Assembly (NCBI RefSeq): GCF_017311575.1
Contig: NZ_JAFFQY010000044.1
Location: forward strand, 1-64,000
Direction of reading: 5' to 3'
Source of the DNA: Roseococcus thiosulfatophilus
GTDB taxonomy: Bacteria > Pseudomonadota > Alphaproteobacteria > Acetobacterales > Acetobacteraceae
Length of the DNA: 64,000 nucleotides
Shown piece by piece: positions 39,853 through 50,743 of the stretch. The notes under the pieces are model-generated. The model was not told the origin of the DNA. It made no database searches and was given only the letters and a program-made list of their open reading frames with translations. The position numbers were made by a program, and so were the translations under genes. Numbering within the stretch: position 1 is the stretch's first letter; each line of letters opens with the position of its first letter.

Positions 39853-41295
39853 TCAAGCACGGCGCAGCGGCGCGATTCGCGCCCCCGCCTTGGCCTGCAG
39901 CTCGCCCAGCTGCTGCGGCAGCGCATGCGCCCAGCCGGTGATGCTGCCCGCACCCAGGCACACCACATAATCGCCCGGGCGGGCGATGGCGTGGATCATC
40001 TCCGGCAGGTGGTCGGGCGAGGGCAGCGGCACCACGCTGCGATGGCCGCGCGCGCGCAGGCCTTCCACCAGCGAATCCTTGTCCATGCCCTCGATGGGGG
40101 CTTCGCCGGCCGCATAGACATCGGCCACGATCACGGTGCCCGCGTCGTTCATGCAGGTGCAGAATTCGGTGAAGAGCTGTTGCAGCCGCGAATAGCGGTG
40201 CGGCTGCACCACGGCGATGACATCGCGCGCGCCCGCCTGGCGGGCGGCCTTGAGCACGGCCGCGATCTCGACCGGGTGGTGGCCGTAATCGTCGATGATG
40301 GTGACGCCGCCCGTCTCGCCCACGCGGGTGAAGCGGCGCTTCACGCCCTTGAAGCCGGCCAGCGCCTCGCGGATCACGTTCTCCGGCACGTCCATCTCGA
40401 CGCCGACCGCGATGGCGGCCAGCGCGTTCTGGACGTTGTGCTGCCCCAGCATGGGCAGGCGGAAGGGCTTCATGGTGCGGACGCGCTTGCTCACGCGGTC
40501 CTGCACGCTCACCTCGAAGGTGGCGCCCATGCGGTCGGTCAGCAGCTTCTCGGCCCGCACATCGGCCTGGGGCGAGAAGCCATAGGTGACGAGGCGACGA
40601 TCGAGGCGCGGGATCATCGCCTGCACCGCCGGGTGGTCCACGCAGAGCACCGCGAAGCCGTAGAAGGGGATGTTGCCCACGAACTGCGCGTAACCCTCGC
40701 GCATCGCCTCCTCGGTGCCCCAATGGTCCAGGTGCTCGGCATCCATGTTGGTGACGATGGCGACGGTGGAGGGCAGGCGCAGGAAGCTGCCATCGCTCTC
40801 ATCGGCCTCGACCACCATCCATTCGCCCGTGCCCATGCGGGTGTTGGTGCCATAGGCGTTGATGATGCCGCCATTGATCACGGTGGGGTCGAGGCGCGCG
40901 GCCTCCAGAACGGCGGCGACGAGGCTGGTCGTCGTCGTCTTGCCATGGGTGCCGCCGATGGCGATGCCCCATTTGAGGCGCATCAGCTCCGCCAGCATCT
41001 CGGCGCGCCGCACCACCGGCAGCAGCCGCGCGCGCGCGGCCTGGACCTCCGGGTTGTCGCGCTTCACGGCGGTGGAGACGACCACCACCTGCGCGGCCCC
41101 CAGGTTCGCCGCCGCATGGCCCACGGTGACGGGAATGCCGGCCTCGCGCAGGCGGGCCACGTTGTAGCCCTCCGCGATGTCGCTGCCCTGCACGGAATAG
41201 CCGAGGTTGTGCAGCACCTCCGCGATCCCGGACATGCCGATGCCGCCGATACCCACAAAGTGGATGGTCCCGATGGAAAGTGGCAGCGCGCGCAT
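39853..41295 (-). CDS. murC: UDP-N-acetylmuramate--L-alanine ligase
   Basis: The 480-residue Mur ligase adds the first residue of the stem peptide. The Rossmann-like N-domain starts with [18 protein letters not shown], the ATP P-loop GTHGKTTT is at 115-122, [11 protein letters not shown] and the central [10 protein letters not shown] motif follow, and the C-domain has [11 protein letters not shown]. The start overlaps the murG stop by one base. Confidence 0.96.
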   Translation of the reverse strand: MRALPLSIGTIHFVGIGGIGMSGIAEVLHNLGYSVQGSDIAEGYNVARLREAGIPVTVGHAAANLGAAQVVVVSTAVKRDNPEVQAARARLLPVVRRAEMLAELMRLKWGIAIGGTHGKTTTTSLVAAVLEAARLDPTVINGGIINAYGTNTRMGTGEWMVVEADESDGSFLRLPSTVAIVTNMDAEHLDHWGTEEAMREGYAQFVGNIPFYGFAVLCVDHPAVQAMIPRLDRRLVTYGFSPQADVRAEKLLTDRMGATFEVSVQDRVSKRVRTMKPFRLPMLGQHNVQNALAAIAVGVEMDVPENVIREALAGFKGVKRRFTRVGETGGVTIIDDYGHHPVEIAAVLKAARQAGARDVIAVVQPHRYSRLQQLFTEFCTCMNDAGTVIVADVYAAGEAPIEGMDKDSLVEGLRARGHRSVVPLPSPDHLPEMIHAIARPGDYVVCLGAGSITGWAHALPQQLGELQAKAGARIAPLRRA

Positions 41296-42425
41296 CAGCG
41301 GGGCTCCTGGACAGAGGTGGTGCGCGCGGCGCAGTCGAGCACGGCGTCGGCCAATTCCCGCGCCGCCTGGGGTCGGGCGAGGCTTGCCGCATGTCGGGCC
41401 GCTTCGGCAAGCCTTTCCGGCGCGTCGAGCCAGGCCGCCAGCGCCGACCCCAGAACCTCCGGTGTCAGCCCGGCCTGGGGCAGCACCTGCGCCGCCCCGC
41501 ACTCGGCCAAGGCGGCCGCATTGGCGCGCTGGTGGTCGTCAATGGCGGAAGGCAGCGGAATCAACAGCGAAGGCCGTCCGGCGCAGGCCAGTTCCGCCAC
41601 CGTGGAGGCCCCGGCGCGCGCGATGACCAGATGCGCGCCCGAAAGCCGCCCCGCGATGTCGGGGAAGAAGGGCGAAAGCTCCACCGGAATGCCCGTATCG
41701 GCATAGGCCGCGCGCACGCGCTGCTGGTCCTCCACCCGCACCTGCTGGGCCACCAGCAGCCGTGCGCGCAGCGAATCCGGCAGGGCGGCGATGGCGGGGG
41801 GAATCAGGTCCGAGAACACCCGCGCCCCCAGCGAACCGCCGATCACCAGCAGCCGCAGCGCGCCGGTCGTCGGCGGGTAGGGCTGGCCCACCAGGGCGGC
41901 CAGGGCAGGCCGCACCGGGTTGCCCACATGCCGCGTGCGGGCACCCGCCGGCACGCGCGCCGTGCGCGCATAGGCCAGCGCCAGCAGGTCCGCCCGCTTG
42001 GCCAATGCCCGGTTGGCCCGGCCCAGCACCGCATTCTGCTCGTGCAGCACCAGCGCGGGGCGGCGGCGACCCAGCGTGAGGGCGGCCAGCGCGGGCGGGA
42101 TGGACGGGTAGCCGCCAAAGCCCACCACCGCCGCCGCGTGTAATTCCTTCAGCAGCCGCCGCGCCGTCAGCGTCCCGGCGGCCAACTGGGCCGCCCCGCG
42201 CAACCCCTTCACGAGGCCGCGCCCCGCGATGCCCGCGCCCTTCAGCACGAAGCGCTCGGCGGCCGCGAAGGCCGGGCTGTCGAAGGCGGCGGAGCGCGCA
42301 TCGGTGAACAGCACCACCCGCTGCCCGCGCGCCATCAGTTCCGCGGCCAGCGCCTCGGCCGGAAACAGATGCCCCCCCGTGCCGCCGGCGGCGATGGCGA
42401 TGGGGCGGATGGCGGGCCCGCGCAT
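41295..42425 (-). CDS. murG: Undecaprenyl-PP-MurNAc-pentapeptide GlcNAc transferase
   Basis: The 376-residue peripheral membrane glycosyltransferase converts lipid I to lipid II. G-loop motifs [16 protein letters not shown] (N-domain) and VIGGSLGAR (C-domain), and the UDP-GlcNAc site [24 protein letters not shown], are present. The start could be ATG 42425 or GTG 42431, the latter overlapping the ftsW stop (GTGA); both give the same domain. Confidence 0.95.
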   Translation of the reverse strand: MRGPAIRPIAIAAGGTGGHLFPAEALAAELMARGQRVVLFTDARSAAFDSPAFAAAERFVLKGAGIAGRGLVKGLRGAAQLAAGTLTARRLLKELHAAAVVGFGGYPSIPPALAALTLGRRRPALVLHEQNAVLGRANRALAKRADLLALAYARTARVPAGARTRHVGNPVRPALAALVGQPYPPTTGALRLLVIGGSLGARVFSDLIPPAIAALPDSLRARLLVAQQVRVEDQQRVRAAYADTGIPVELSPFFPDIAGRLSGAHLVIARAGASTVAELACAGRPSLLIPLPSAIDDHQRANAAALAECGAAQVLPQAGLTPEVLGSALAAWLDAPERLAEAARHAASLARPQAARELADAVLDCAARTTSVQEPR

Positions 42426-42427
42426 GG

Positions 42428-43591
42428 TCACGTCGGGAAGGGGGCGCGAAGCCCCGCCGTGAAGGGGTTGGCTTCCTCGCCCCGCGCGGGGCGCCGCCGC
42501 GTCAGCGCCAGCAGGAAGCCCATGCCCAGCGCCAGCGCCACGACGGAGGATCCGCCATAGCTCACGAAGGGCAGCGTCATCCCCTTGGTCGGGATCAGGT
42601 GCAGGGAGCTTCCCATGTTGATGAAGGCCTGCAGGCCGAACTGCACCAGCAGGCCGGTGGCCGCCAGGCTCACGAACACGTCACGCTCGTCCATCAGCCG
42701 CCACAGCCCGCGCAGCACGATGAAGGCGAAGAGGCCCAGGATGAGCAGGCAGGTGATGAGGCCGAATTCCTCCGCCGCCACGGGGAAGACGAAATCCGCA
42801 TGGGCGTCGGGCAGCACGTCCTTCACTCGGCCCTCGCCCGGGCCGCGGCCGAACATGCCGCCATTGCCGAAGGCCTCCAGCGACATGCGGATCTGGAAAT
42901 TGTCGCCCGATTCCGGGTTGAGGAAGCGCTGGATGCGGGAGCGCACATGGCCGTGCAGGGTGAAGGCCAGCACCGCCATCCCCGCCACCGCGCCCGCGCC
43001 GGCCACCACCCACATCAGGTTGATGCCCGAGACGAAGACCTGCGCCAGGAACACCGCCACGATCACGGCCAGCATGCCGATATCGGGCTGCTGCTTCATC
43101 AGCCACGCCACGCCGCCGATCAGGCCGATGGCGATGAGCAGGCCGGGGAAACGCCCCTCGCGCCGGCCTTCCGCCAGCAGCCAGGCCACGGCCACCGCGA
43201 GGCAGGGCTTGAGGAATTCCGAGGGCTGCAACGAACCGCCGGGAAAGGAGAGCCAGCGCCGCGCGCCCTTGATCTCGGTGCCGATGACCAGCGTGGCGGC
43301 CGTCAGCACCAGCGCCCCCATGGCGCCCAGCATGGCCGCGCGCAGCACCCATTTCACCGGGAGCATGGAGACGCCCACCATCACGATGACGGCGATCAGC
43401 GAATAGACCACCTGCCGCGTGAGGAACATGTGGCGCGACGAGGCGCCGATCCGCTCGGCCACCGCCGGCGAGGCCGAGAGCATCATCACATAGCCGATGC
43501 CCACCAGCGCCAGCAGCGCGGCGAGCGTCCAGCGGTCCAGGCTGGCCCACCAGCGCCCCACCGTCGAATGGTCCACGCGGACGAGGCTCAT
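42428..43591 (-). CDS. ftsW: Lipid II glycosyltransferase FtsW
   Basis: The 387-residue SEDS protein polymerizes septal glycan with FtsI. About ten helices are predicted. SEDS landmarks are GARRWLSFPGGSLQPSEFLKP (in parts, around residue 110-130), AEEFGLI, and the C-terminal LPFVSYGGSSVVALA. The start overlaps the murD stop by ATGA. Confidence 0.95.
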   Translation of the reverse strand: MSLVRVDHSTVGRWWASLDRWTLAALLALVGIGYVMMLSASPAVAERIGASSRHMFLTRQVVYSLIAVIVMVGVSMLPVKWVLRAAMLGAMGALVLTAATLVIGTEIKGARRWLSFPGGSLQPSEFLKPCLAVAVAWLLAEGRREGRFPGLLIAIGLIGGVAWLMKQQPDIGMLAVIVAVFLAQVFVSGINLMWVVAGAGAVAGMAVLAFTLHGHVRSRIQRFLNPESGDNFQIRMSLEAFGNGGMFGRGPGEGRVKDVLPDAHADFVFPVAAEEFGLITCLLILGLFAFIVLRGLWRLMDERDVFVSLAATGLLVQFGLQAFINMGSSLHLIPTKGMTLPFVSYGGSSVVALALGMGFLLALTRRRPARGEEANPFTAGLRAPFPT

Positions 43592-44934
43592 GCGGGCATT
43601 CCTTGTGGAAGGGCGGCGACCATGGCGCGGAAGGCATCGCCCCGCGCGTCGAAGCCCGTGAACTGGTCCCAGGAGGCGGCGGCGGGCGAGAGCAGCACCA
43701 CCTCCGCCGCACCCGACAGGGCGGCGCGCGCCGCCAGCGGCACCGCTTCCTCCAGCGTGCCGCAAAGCCGGTGCGGCACGCCATGCGCGGCGAGCGTCGC
43801 GGCGAATTCCCCCGCGTCGCGGCCGATCAGGAAGGCCTCGGCCACGCGGTCGAAGAAGGGGGCCAGCGGCGCGATGCCGCCCGCCTTGCCCATCCCGCCC
43901 GCGATCCAGACCACGCGCGGATAGGAGGAGAGCGCCCAGGCCGTGCTGTCGGCATTGGTGGCCTTGCTGTCGTTCACGAAGGCGACGGGGCCGATGCGCC
44001 GCACCACCTCCTGCCGGTGGGGCAGGCCGGGATAGGTGGAAAGCCCCTCGGCCAGCGTGGCGCGGTCCACGCCCAGCGCCAGCGCCATGGCGCAGGCGGC
44101 GGCCGCGTTCTGCGCGTTGTGCGCGCCGGGCAGGGTGGGGCAGGCGGCGAGGTCCGCGATCTCCCCAAGCGCGTCGCGCAGCAGGTGGCCCTCCCACCAG
44201 ACGCCGCCCTCGGCCAGCAGCACCACCCGTGCGGCGAGGCCCGCAGCCAGCCCGCGCGTGGGCGCATCGCCCTGGCCCAGCACCGCCACATCCCCCGCCT
44301 CCTGCCGCGCGAAGATGCGCGCCTTGGCGGCGAGATAGCCCGCCATGTCGCCATGCCGGTCCAGATGGTCGGGGCTGAGGTTCAGCATCGCGGCGCAGTT
44401 GAATCGAACCGTATCGATTCGCTCCAGCATGTAGGAGGACATCTCCAGCACATACACGCCGTCATCGCCCAGCAGCGGCATGTCCAGCGCCGCGGGGCCG
44501 AGATTTCCGCCCACCGCGCAGGGCACGCCGGCGCGCCCCAGCAGGTGGCCCAGCAGGGCCGTCGTCGTGCTCTTGCCATTGGTGCCGGTGATGCCCGCGA
44601 AGCGCGCGCGCGACCCGCTCGCGCGCACGGCGCGATACAGGAACTCCACATCGCTCAGCACGGGCTTGCCGGCCGCCCGCGCCGCCGCCGCCGCCGGGTG
44701 CGGCGCGGGCAGGGTGTGCGGGATGCCGGGCGAGAGCAGCAGCGCGTCGAAATCGAAGCCCGCGGCGGGGTCCGCGACCCGCAGCCCGGCCGCCTCCGCC
44801 CGCGCCCCCTCGCGGTCATCCCAGGCCGTCACCTCCGCCCCCCATTCGGCCAGTCGCCGCGCGGCCGGCAACCCGGCGCGGCCGAGCCCCACCACCGCGA
44901 CGCGCATCCCGGCGAAGGGGGCGAAGCCGGCCAT
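43588..44934 (-). CDS. murD: UDP-N-acetylmuramoylalanine--D-glutamate ligase
   Basis: The 448-residue Mur ligase adds D-Glu to UDP-MurNAc-L-Ala. The N-domain starts VAVVGLGRAGLPAAR, the P-loop TGTNGKST is at 116-123, NLSPDHLDRHG binds metal, VNDSKATNADSTAWAL is the C-domain motif and LLSPAAASWDQF closes the active site. It overlaps ftsW by 4 nt and mraY by one base. Confidence 0.96.
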   Translation of the reverse strand: MAGFAPFAGMRVAVVGLGRAGLPAARRLAEWGAEVTAWDDREGARAEAAGLRVADPAAGFDFDALLLSPGIPHTLPAPHPAAAAARAAGKPVLSDVEFLYRAVRASGSRARFAGITGTNGKSTTTALLGHLLGRAGVPCAVGGNLGPAALDMPLLGDDGVYVLEMSSYMLERIDTVRFNCAAMLNLSPDHLDRHGDMAGYLAAKARIFARQEAGDVAVLGQGDAPTRGLAAGLAARVVLLAEGGVWWEGHLLRDALGEIADLAACPTLPGAHNAQNAAAACAMALALGVDRATLAEGLSTYPGLPHRQEVVRRIGPVAFVNDSKATNADSTAWALSSYPRVVWIAGGMGKAGGIAPLAPFFDRVAEAFLIGRDAGEFAATLAAHGVPHRLCGTLEEAVPLAARAALSGAAEVVLLSPAAASWDQFTGFDARGDAFRAMVAALPQGMPA

Positions 44935-46022
44935 CAGCGGATCTTCAGCGTGGAGAGCCCGACCAGCCCCAGCACCATGGCGATGATCCAGAAGCGGATC
45001 ACGATGGTGGGCTCCGCCCAGCCCTTCTTCTCGAAATGGTGGTGCAGCGGCGCCATCAGGAACACCCGCCGCCCCGTCCGCTTGAACCAGAACACCTGGA
45101 TGATGACGGAGAGCGTCTCCACCACGAAGAGCCCGCCCACGATGGCCAGCACGATCTCATGCTTGGTGGCCACCGCGATCGAGCCCAGCGCGCCGCCCAG
45201 CGCGAGCGAGCCCGTGTCGCCCATGAACACCGCCGCCGGCGGCGCGTTGAACCACAGGAAGCCCAGCGAGGCGCCGATCAGCGCCGAGCAGAACACCGCC
45301 AGCTCCCCCGCCCCCGGCACGCCATGCAGCTGCAGGTAGTCCGCGAAGATGCGGTTGCCCACCAGGTAGGCGATCAGCGCGAAGACCGCGGCCGCGATCA
45401 TGACCGGCACGATGGCCAGCCCGTCCAGCCCGTCCGTCAGGTTCACCGCGTTGGAGGCGCCCACCATCACGAAGGCGCCCATCACCGGGAAGAGGATGCC
45501 CAGCGGCACCAGGATGTCCTTGAAGAAGGGCACCGCCATGGTGCTGGACAGGCCGGGCGGCAGCAGCAGGCTGATCCAGATGGCGGCCGCCAGCGCGATG
45601 CCCCCCTGCACCAGCAGCTTCATCCGCCCCGACACGCCCTTGGTGTTGCGCTTGGTCACCTTCAGCCAGTCATCGGCGAAGCCCAGCGCGCCATAGCCCA
45701 GCGTCACCAGCAGCACCGGCCAGACGAAGCCGTTGCGAAGATCGGCCCAGAGCAGCACCGCGATGGTGAGCGAGAAGAGGATCAGCACGCCGCCCATGGT
45801 GGGCGTGCCCTTCTTGGTCAGCAGGTGGCTTTGCGGCCCGTCCTCGCGGATGGGCTGGCCCGCCGGCTGGAAGCTCCGCAGCCAGGCGATGATGGGCTTG
45901 CCGAACACCAGGCACAGCACCAGCGCCGTCATGCAGGCGGCCCCCGCGCGGAAGGTCAGGTAGCGCGCCAGGTTGAACAGGAAGAACTCGTCCGCCAGCG
46001 GGGCGAGCAGGATGGGCAACAT
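44934..46022 (-). CDS. mraY: Phospho-MurNAc-pentapeptide-transferase
   Basis: The 362-residue integral membrane enzyme with ten predicted helices transfers phospho-MurNAc-pentapeptide to undecaprenyl phosphate, making lipid I. The Asp-rich motif [29 protein letters not shown] and [11 protein letters not shown] are intact, as is HHHFEKKGW near the C-terminus. One-base overlaps connect it to murF and murD. Confidence 0.97.
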   Translation of the reverse strand: MLPILLAPLADEFFLFNLARYLTFRAGAACMTALVLCLVFGKPIIAWLRSFQPAGQPIREDGPQSHLLTKKGTPTMGGVLILFSLTIAVLLWADLRNGFVWPVLLVTLGYGALGFADDWLKVTKRNTKGVSGRMKLLVQGGIALAAAIWISLLLPPGLSSTMAVPFFKDILVPLGILFPVMGAFVMVGASNAVNLTDGLDGLAIVPVMIAAAVFALIAYLVGNRIFADYLQLHGVPGAGELAVFCSALIGASLGFLWFNAPPAAVFMGDTGSLALGGALGSIAVATKHEIVLAIVGGLFVVETLSVIIQVFWFKRTGRRVFLMAPLHHHFEKKGWAEPTIVIRFWIIAMVLGLVGLSTLKIR

Positions 46023-47386
46023 CAGGCAGTCCTCTCGGTCAGGGCGCGGATGATCTCGGCCATCCGCATGCCGAGGGAACCTTTCACCAGCACCGCATCG
46101 CCCTCGCGCAGCGCCGCCGCCACCACGGGGGCCAGGCTCGCCGCGTCCGGCATGTGCGCCCCCCGGCGGGCGGGGGGCAGGGCGGCGAAGAGATGCCCCA
46201 TCAGGGGCCCGCAGGCAAACACGAGGTCGGCCGCGTCCGCCGCATCGCTGGCCAGACCGGCATGCAGGTCGGGGCCGAATTCGCCCATCTCCAGCATGTC
46301 GCCCAGCACGGCGATGCGCCGGCGGGCCTTCTGCCCGGCCAGCACCGAGAGCGCCGCCCGCACCGCGCTGTCCGAGGCGTTGTAGCTTTCATCGAGCAGC
46401 AGGGCCGTCCCGCCATCCGGCGTGGCGATGCGGCGCATGGCGCCCCGGCCGGCCGCGGCGCCGAAGCCGTCCAGTGCGGCGGCCGCCAGCCCGGCATCGC
46501 CGCCGGCCGCCTGGATGGCCGTCAGCGCCGCCAGCGCGTTCAGCGCCATGTGCCGCCCGGGCTGGGCCAGCCTGATCTCCACATGCCGGCCCAGCAGGTC
46601 GCATTCCGCGACGCTGCCCATGGCCTCGCCCCGGAAGGCGAGCAGGCGGGCGGCGCATTCCGGCGCCTCGCCGAAGCCGATCACCCGCGCGCCGAAGCCC
46701 GCGGCATGGCCCGCGAGACGGTCGAAATGCGGGCTGTCCTGCGGCAGCACCGCGATCCCCCCCGCGCCGAGGCCGGCCATGATGGCGGCCTTCTCATCCG
46801 CGATGGCCTCCACGCTGCCCATGTTGCCGATATGCGCCGTGCCGATGGTGGTGATGACGGCCACATGCGGCGCGGCGAGGCGGGCCAGGGGGGCGATCTC
46901 GCCCGGGTTGTTCATGCCGATCTCGATGATGGCCCATTCGGCGTCACGCGGCAGGCGCGCCAGGGTCAGCGGCACGCCCCAATGGTTGTTGTGGCTGGCC
47001 GCCGCGGCATGGGTGGGGCCCAATCCCGCGCAGGCCCGCGCCAGCATGTCCTTGGTGGTGGTCTTGCCGACCGAGCCCGTGACCGCGATCACGCGCGCGG
47101 CACTCCGCGCCCGGCCCGCCGCGCCCAGCGCCGTCAGCCCGGCCAGCGTGTCGGCCACGCGCAGGGTGGGGCCGCCGGCCATGTCGCGGTCCACCATGGC
47201 GGCGGCGCCGCGCAGGAAGGCTTCGGCCACGAAGTCATGCCCGTCGCGCGCGGCGCGCAGCGCCACGAAGAGGTCGCCCGCGCCGGTCGCGCGGGTGTCA
47301 ATGGTGACGCCGGTCACGGCCAGGCCGTCGCCGCAGGCGCCGCCGGTCGCCGCGCGCAGTTCCTCGGCGGTCCAGAGCGCGCTCAT
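46022..47386 (-). CDS. murF: UDP-MurNAc-tripeptide--D-alanyl-D-alanine ligase
   Basis: The 454-residue Mur ligase attaches D-Ala-D-Ala. It shows an N-terminal substrate-binding fold with [17 protein letters not shown], the P-loop [11 protein letters not shown] at 104-114, [11 protein letters not shown], and [15 protein letters not shown] in the C-domain. It overlaps murE by 4 nt. Confidence 0.95.
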   Translation of the reverse strand: MSALWTAEELRAATGGACGDGLAVTGVTIDTRATGAGDLFVALRAARDGHDFVAEAFLRGAAAMVDRDMAGGPTLRVADTLAGLTALGAAGRARSAARVIAVTGSVGKTTTKDMLARACAGLGPTHAAAASHNNHWGVPLTLARLPRDAEWAIIEIGMNNPGEIAPLARLAAPHVAVITTIGTAHIGNMGSVEAIADEKAAIMAGLGAGGIAVLPQDSPHFDRLAGHAAGFGARVIGFGEAPECAARLLAFRGEAMGSVAECDLLGRHVEIRLAQPGRHMALNALAALTAIQAAGGDAGLAAAALDGFGAAAGRGAMRRIATPDGGTALLLDESYNASDSAVRAALSVLAGQKARRRIAVLGDMLEMGEFGPDLHAGLASDAADAADLVFACGPLMGHLFAALPPARRGAHMPDAASLAPVVAAALREGDAVLVKGSLGMRMAEIIRALTERTA

Positions 47387-48843
47387 GCCGCCACCCGTCC
47401 CGCCAGGCGGCGCACCACCTCCACATCGTCGAAGGGGTGGGTCACGCCCGCGATGCTCTGCCCCCGCTCATGCCCCTTGCCGGCCACGGCCAGCACGTCG
47501 CCGGGGCCGAGGGCGGCCAGCGCGGCGCCGATGGCGTCCTCGCGCCCCCCCGCATCCACCGCCCCCGGCGCGCCCAGGCGCACGGCGGCGCGGATGGCGG
47601 CGGGGTCTTCGGAGCGGGGGTTGTCATCCGTCACCCAGACCCTGTCGGCGCCCTGGGCGGCGGCGGCGCCCATCAGGGGCCGCTTGCCCGGGTCCCGGTC
47701 GCCGCCCGCGCCGAACAGCACATGCAGCCGCGCCCCCGGCGCGACATGAGGCCGGAGTGCGGCCAGCAGCCGCGCCAGCGCATCGGGCGTGTGGGCGTAG
47801 TCCACATAGATGGCGGCGCCATTGGGCAGGGTGGCGGCCAGCTCCATCCGTCCGCGCACGCCGGACAGCCCCGGCAGCGCGGCCAGCAGGGCGGCGGGCG
47901 CCACGCCCAGCCCCAGCCCGAGGCCCAGCCCCACCAGCAGGTTGTCGGCCTGGAAGCGGCCGGGCAGGGGGATTTCCACCTCGCCCCGCACGCCCGCCAC
48001 GTCGAGGTCGAGGCGCTGCCCGCGCGGCAGCGGCGCGTGGTCGAGCAACGCCACCTCGCCCGCGCCGTCGCCCACCTCGATGGCCCGCAGCCCGCGCGCC
48101 GCGGCCACCGCGCGCAGGGCCGCCAGCGTCTCCGCCTCCATGCCCGCATGCAGCACGGCGGGCGCGCCGGCGGGCAGCAGCGTGTCGAACAGCCGCAGCT
48201 TGGCCGCGCGGTATGCGGCCATGCCGCCGTGGTAATCCAGGTGGTCGCGCGTCAGGTTGGTGAAGCCGGCACCCGCCAGTGCCACGCCATCCAGCCGCCG
48301 CTGGTCCAGCCCGTGCGAACTCGCCTCCATGGCGAGATGCGTCACTCCCGCCGCGTGCAGCTTCGCCAATGTCGCGTGCAGCGCCACGGGGTCGGGGGTG
48401 GTGAGGCTCTCCTCCTCCGGCAGTCCGGGCGCCCGCAGGCCGAGCGTGCCGAGCGAGGCCGCCGCCCACCCCTCCGCCGCCAGCAATTGCCGCGTGAACT
48501 CCACGGTGCTGGTCTTGCCATTGGTGCCCGTGACGGCGACCACATGCGCGGGCTGCGCGCCATGGAAGGCGGCGGCGAGGCGGGCCAATGCCAGGCGCGG
48601 GTCGGCCGCCGTGATCCAGGCCAGCCCCGCTTCCGCCGCCACGCCGGCCCCCGCCAGCACGGCCACCGCGCCGCGCGCGCGGGCATCGGCGATGAAGCGC
48701 GCGCCATCGGCCTTCACGCCGGGCAGGGCGGCAAAGAGGAAGCCCGGCCGCACCGCCCGGCTGTCGGCCGTCAGCCCCGTGATCTCGGCGTCAGGACCTT
48801 CGGCGGTCAGACCCGCGCGGGCCAGTAGGTCATGGAGCCGCAT
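47383..48843 (-). CDS. murE: UDP-MurNAc-L-Ala-D-Glu--meso-diaminopimelate ligase
   Basis: The 486-residue Mur ligase adds the third stem residue. The P-loop GTNGKTS is at 106-112, LTRDHLDYHGGMAAYRAAK and VDYAHTPDALARLL follow. The DNPR motif (TDDNPRSEDP) in the C-domain is the specificity loop for meso-diaminopimelate rather than lysine, so the wall is of the DAP type. It overlaps ftsI by 14 nt. Confidence 0.96.
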   Translation of the reverse strand: MRLHDLLARAGLTAEGPDAEITGLTADSRAVRPGFLFAALPGVKADGARFIADARARGAVAVLAGAGVAAEAGLAWITAADPRLALARLAAAFHGAQPAHVVAVTGTNGKTSTVEFTRQLLAAEGWAAASLGTLGLRAPGLPEEESLTTPDPVALHATLAKLHAAGVTHLAMEASSHGLDQRRLDGVALAGAGFTNLTRDHLDYHGGMAAYRAAKLRLFDTLLPAGAPAVLHAGMEAETLAALRAVAAARGLRAIEVGDGAGEVALLDHAPLPRGQRLDLDVAGVRGEVEIPLPGRFQADNLLVGLGLGLGLGVAPAALLAALPGLSGVRGRMELAATLPNGAAIYVDYAHTPDALARLLAALRPHVAPGARLHVLFGAGGDRDPGKRPLMGAAAAQGADRVWVTDDNPRSEDPAAIRAAVRLGAPGAVDAGGREDAIGAALAALGPGDVLAVAGKGHERGQSIAGVTHPFDDVEVVRRLAGRVAA

Positions 48844-50743
48844 GGCGGCCCTCGGCCGTCTGGATGGCGCCCTGGGGCAAGCCGGTGCGCCGGATGGGCG
48901 CCACCTCGGGCAGGGTGGGCGCGATGGCGGGGGCGGGGCGCGCGGCGGGCTGGCGGGGTGCCGCCATGGGCGCCGTGGCGGGCGCGCGCGGCCGGGCCGG
49001 CTGCAGCGGCACGTGCAGGGATTGCTCGATCTCGGCCAGGCGCTCCGTCTCGGGCACCAGGCCCAGGATGGGGGCCACGCGCTGGATCACGCGGCCGGCC
49101 GCAGGCGCGGCGACCACGCCCGCGGTCGCGAACGGGCCCGTGTCGGCGCGCGGCCGCGGCTCATCCACCATGAGATAGACGGCATAGCGCGGCGCGTGCA
49201 TCGGGAAGACGCCCACGAAGGCCGAGACGCGGCGGTCGGTCGAATAGCCGCGCCCATTGGCGTTGGGCTTCAGCGCCGTGCCCGTCTTGCCGCCGACGAA
49301 ATAGCCGGGCGCATTGGCGCCGCGCGCCGAGCCTTCGGTCACCGCGATCCGCATCAGCCGGCGCATCTGGTGCGAGGTGCGCTCGCTGATGACGCGCGTG
49401 CCCTCGCGCTGCGCCCCGTCGGGCTGGGCCAGGATGGTGGGGGTGCGGAACAGCCCGCCATTGGCCAGCGTGGCGGCGGCGTTGATGACGTGCAGCGGCG
49501 TGATGGAGACGCCATGGCCGAAGCCGATGGTCATGGTGTGGATGTCGCGCCAGTCGCGCTCGCCGGGCAGCAGGATGGCCGCCGATTCCGGCAGCTCGAT
49601 GGACAGGCGCTGGTGCCGCGCGATGCCGAAGCGCGAGAGGAACTCCCGGTGCCGCGCCGTGCCCACCGTCATCGCCATGTGCGCGGAGGCGATGTTGGAC
49701 GAGTACGCGATGATCTCGGGCAGCGCGAGCCAGCGGTTCTTGCCGCGGAAATCGCTGATGGAGTGCCGGCCGAAGCGGATGGGGCGGGAGGCGTCGAAGC
49801 CCGAATGCATCTGCACCGTGCCCAGTTCCAGCGCCATGGCCGCCGTCAGCAGCTTCATGGTGGAGCCGGGCTCATAGACGCCCTCCACCGCGCGGTGGAA
49901 GCGGTTGCCGGGCGGCGAGCCGGCCGGGTCCGCGCCGCTGAAATCGGGCAGCGAGGCCATGCCCAGCATCTCGCCCGTGTTCACGTCCATCACCATGGCG
50001 ACGCCGCCGATGCCGCTGAAGCGCTCGATGGTGTGGGCCAGCGTCTCGCGCAGCTCGCGCTGCACCCGGATGTCGAGGGAGAGGCGCAGCGCGTTGCGGT
50101 CCACCCGCAGGCGCTCATCGAACCAGCGCTCGGCGCCGAAGAGGCCCTGGTTGTCCACGTCCACCAGGCCCAGCACATGCGCCGCGTCGCGCCCTCGGGG
50201 GTAGGTGCGGCGCTCGGCCGTCTCGAAGTTCAGGCCGACGATGCCGAGCGCGTTGATCGCCTCTTCCTGGCGGGGCGTGATGAAGCGATCAATGTAGGCG
50301 AAGACGTAGGGCGGCGAGAGGCGCGCCACCAGGCGCTCGCGGTCCAGGTGCGGCAGGATGGGGTGCAGCAGCGCCGCCACCGCCTCGGGGTCCTGGATAT
50401 GGGCGGGCCGCGCGTAGAGGGCGCGGCCGCGCACCGTCACCGCCAGCACCTCGTTGTTGCGGTCCACGATCTCGGCGCGCGTCACGGGCGGCTCGGCGCG
50501 GGGGAGGGGGCGCGGCTGGGCGATGGCCGAGGAAGCCGGGTTGATCACCGTGCGGTCCGCCAGCGTGACCGCGACGGCGCCGAACAGCATGGCGAAGCCG
50601 AAGGTGGCGAAGCCCAGCCGCGCGCGCATCTGGCGGTGATGGTCGGGCTGGCGCGGGGCGGGGCGGCGCAGCGCGGCGCGGGGCGCGGGCCGGACGGGCG
50701 AGGCCTCTGGAGGGAGCGGCGGAGGGGCGGGGGGCAGGTTCAT
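48830..50743 (-). CDS. ftsI: Septal transpeptidase FtsI (PBP3)
   Basis: This 637-residue class B PBP crosslinks septal peptidoglycan. A Pro-rich cytoplasmic tail (1-40) precedes one membrane helix (about 44-62). The pedestal domain contains RGxxxAVTVRGRALYARP. The transpeptidase has STMK (Ser294, Lys297), SSN (348-350) and KTGT (486-489). A Pro/Ala tail of about 55 residues ends the protein. The start overlaps the ftsL stop by 4 nt. Confidence 0.95.
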   Translation of the reverse strand: MNLPPAPPPLPPEASPVRPAPRAALRRPAPRQPDHHRQMRARLGFATFGFAMLFGAVAVTLADRTVINPASSAIAQPRPLPRAEPPVTRAEIVDRNNEVLAVTVRGRALYARPAHIQDPEAVAALLHPILPHLDRERLVARLSPPYVFAYIDRFITPRQEEAINALGIVGLNFETAERRTYPRGRDAAHVLGLVDVDNQGLFGAERWFDERLRVDRNALRLSLDIRVQRELRETLAHTIERFSGIGGVAMVMDVNTGEMLGMASLPDFSGADPAGSPPGNRFHRAVEGVYEPGSTMKLLTAAMALELGTVQMHSGFDASRPIRFGRHSISDFRGKNRWLALPEIIAYSSNIASAHMAMTVGTARHREFLSRFGIARHQRLSIELPESAAILLPGERDWRDIHTMTIGFGHGVSITPLHVINAAATLANGGLFRTPTILAQPDGAQREGTRVISERTSHQMRRLMRIAVTEGSARGANAPGYFVGGKTGTALKPNANGRGYSTDRRVSAFVGVFPMHAPRYAVYLMVDEPRPRADTGPFATAGVVAAPAAGRVIQRVAPILGLVPETERLAEIEQSLHVPLQPARPRAPATAPMAAPRQPAARPAPAIAPTLPEVAPIRRTGLPQGAIQTAEGRHAAP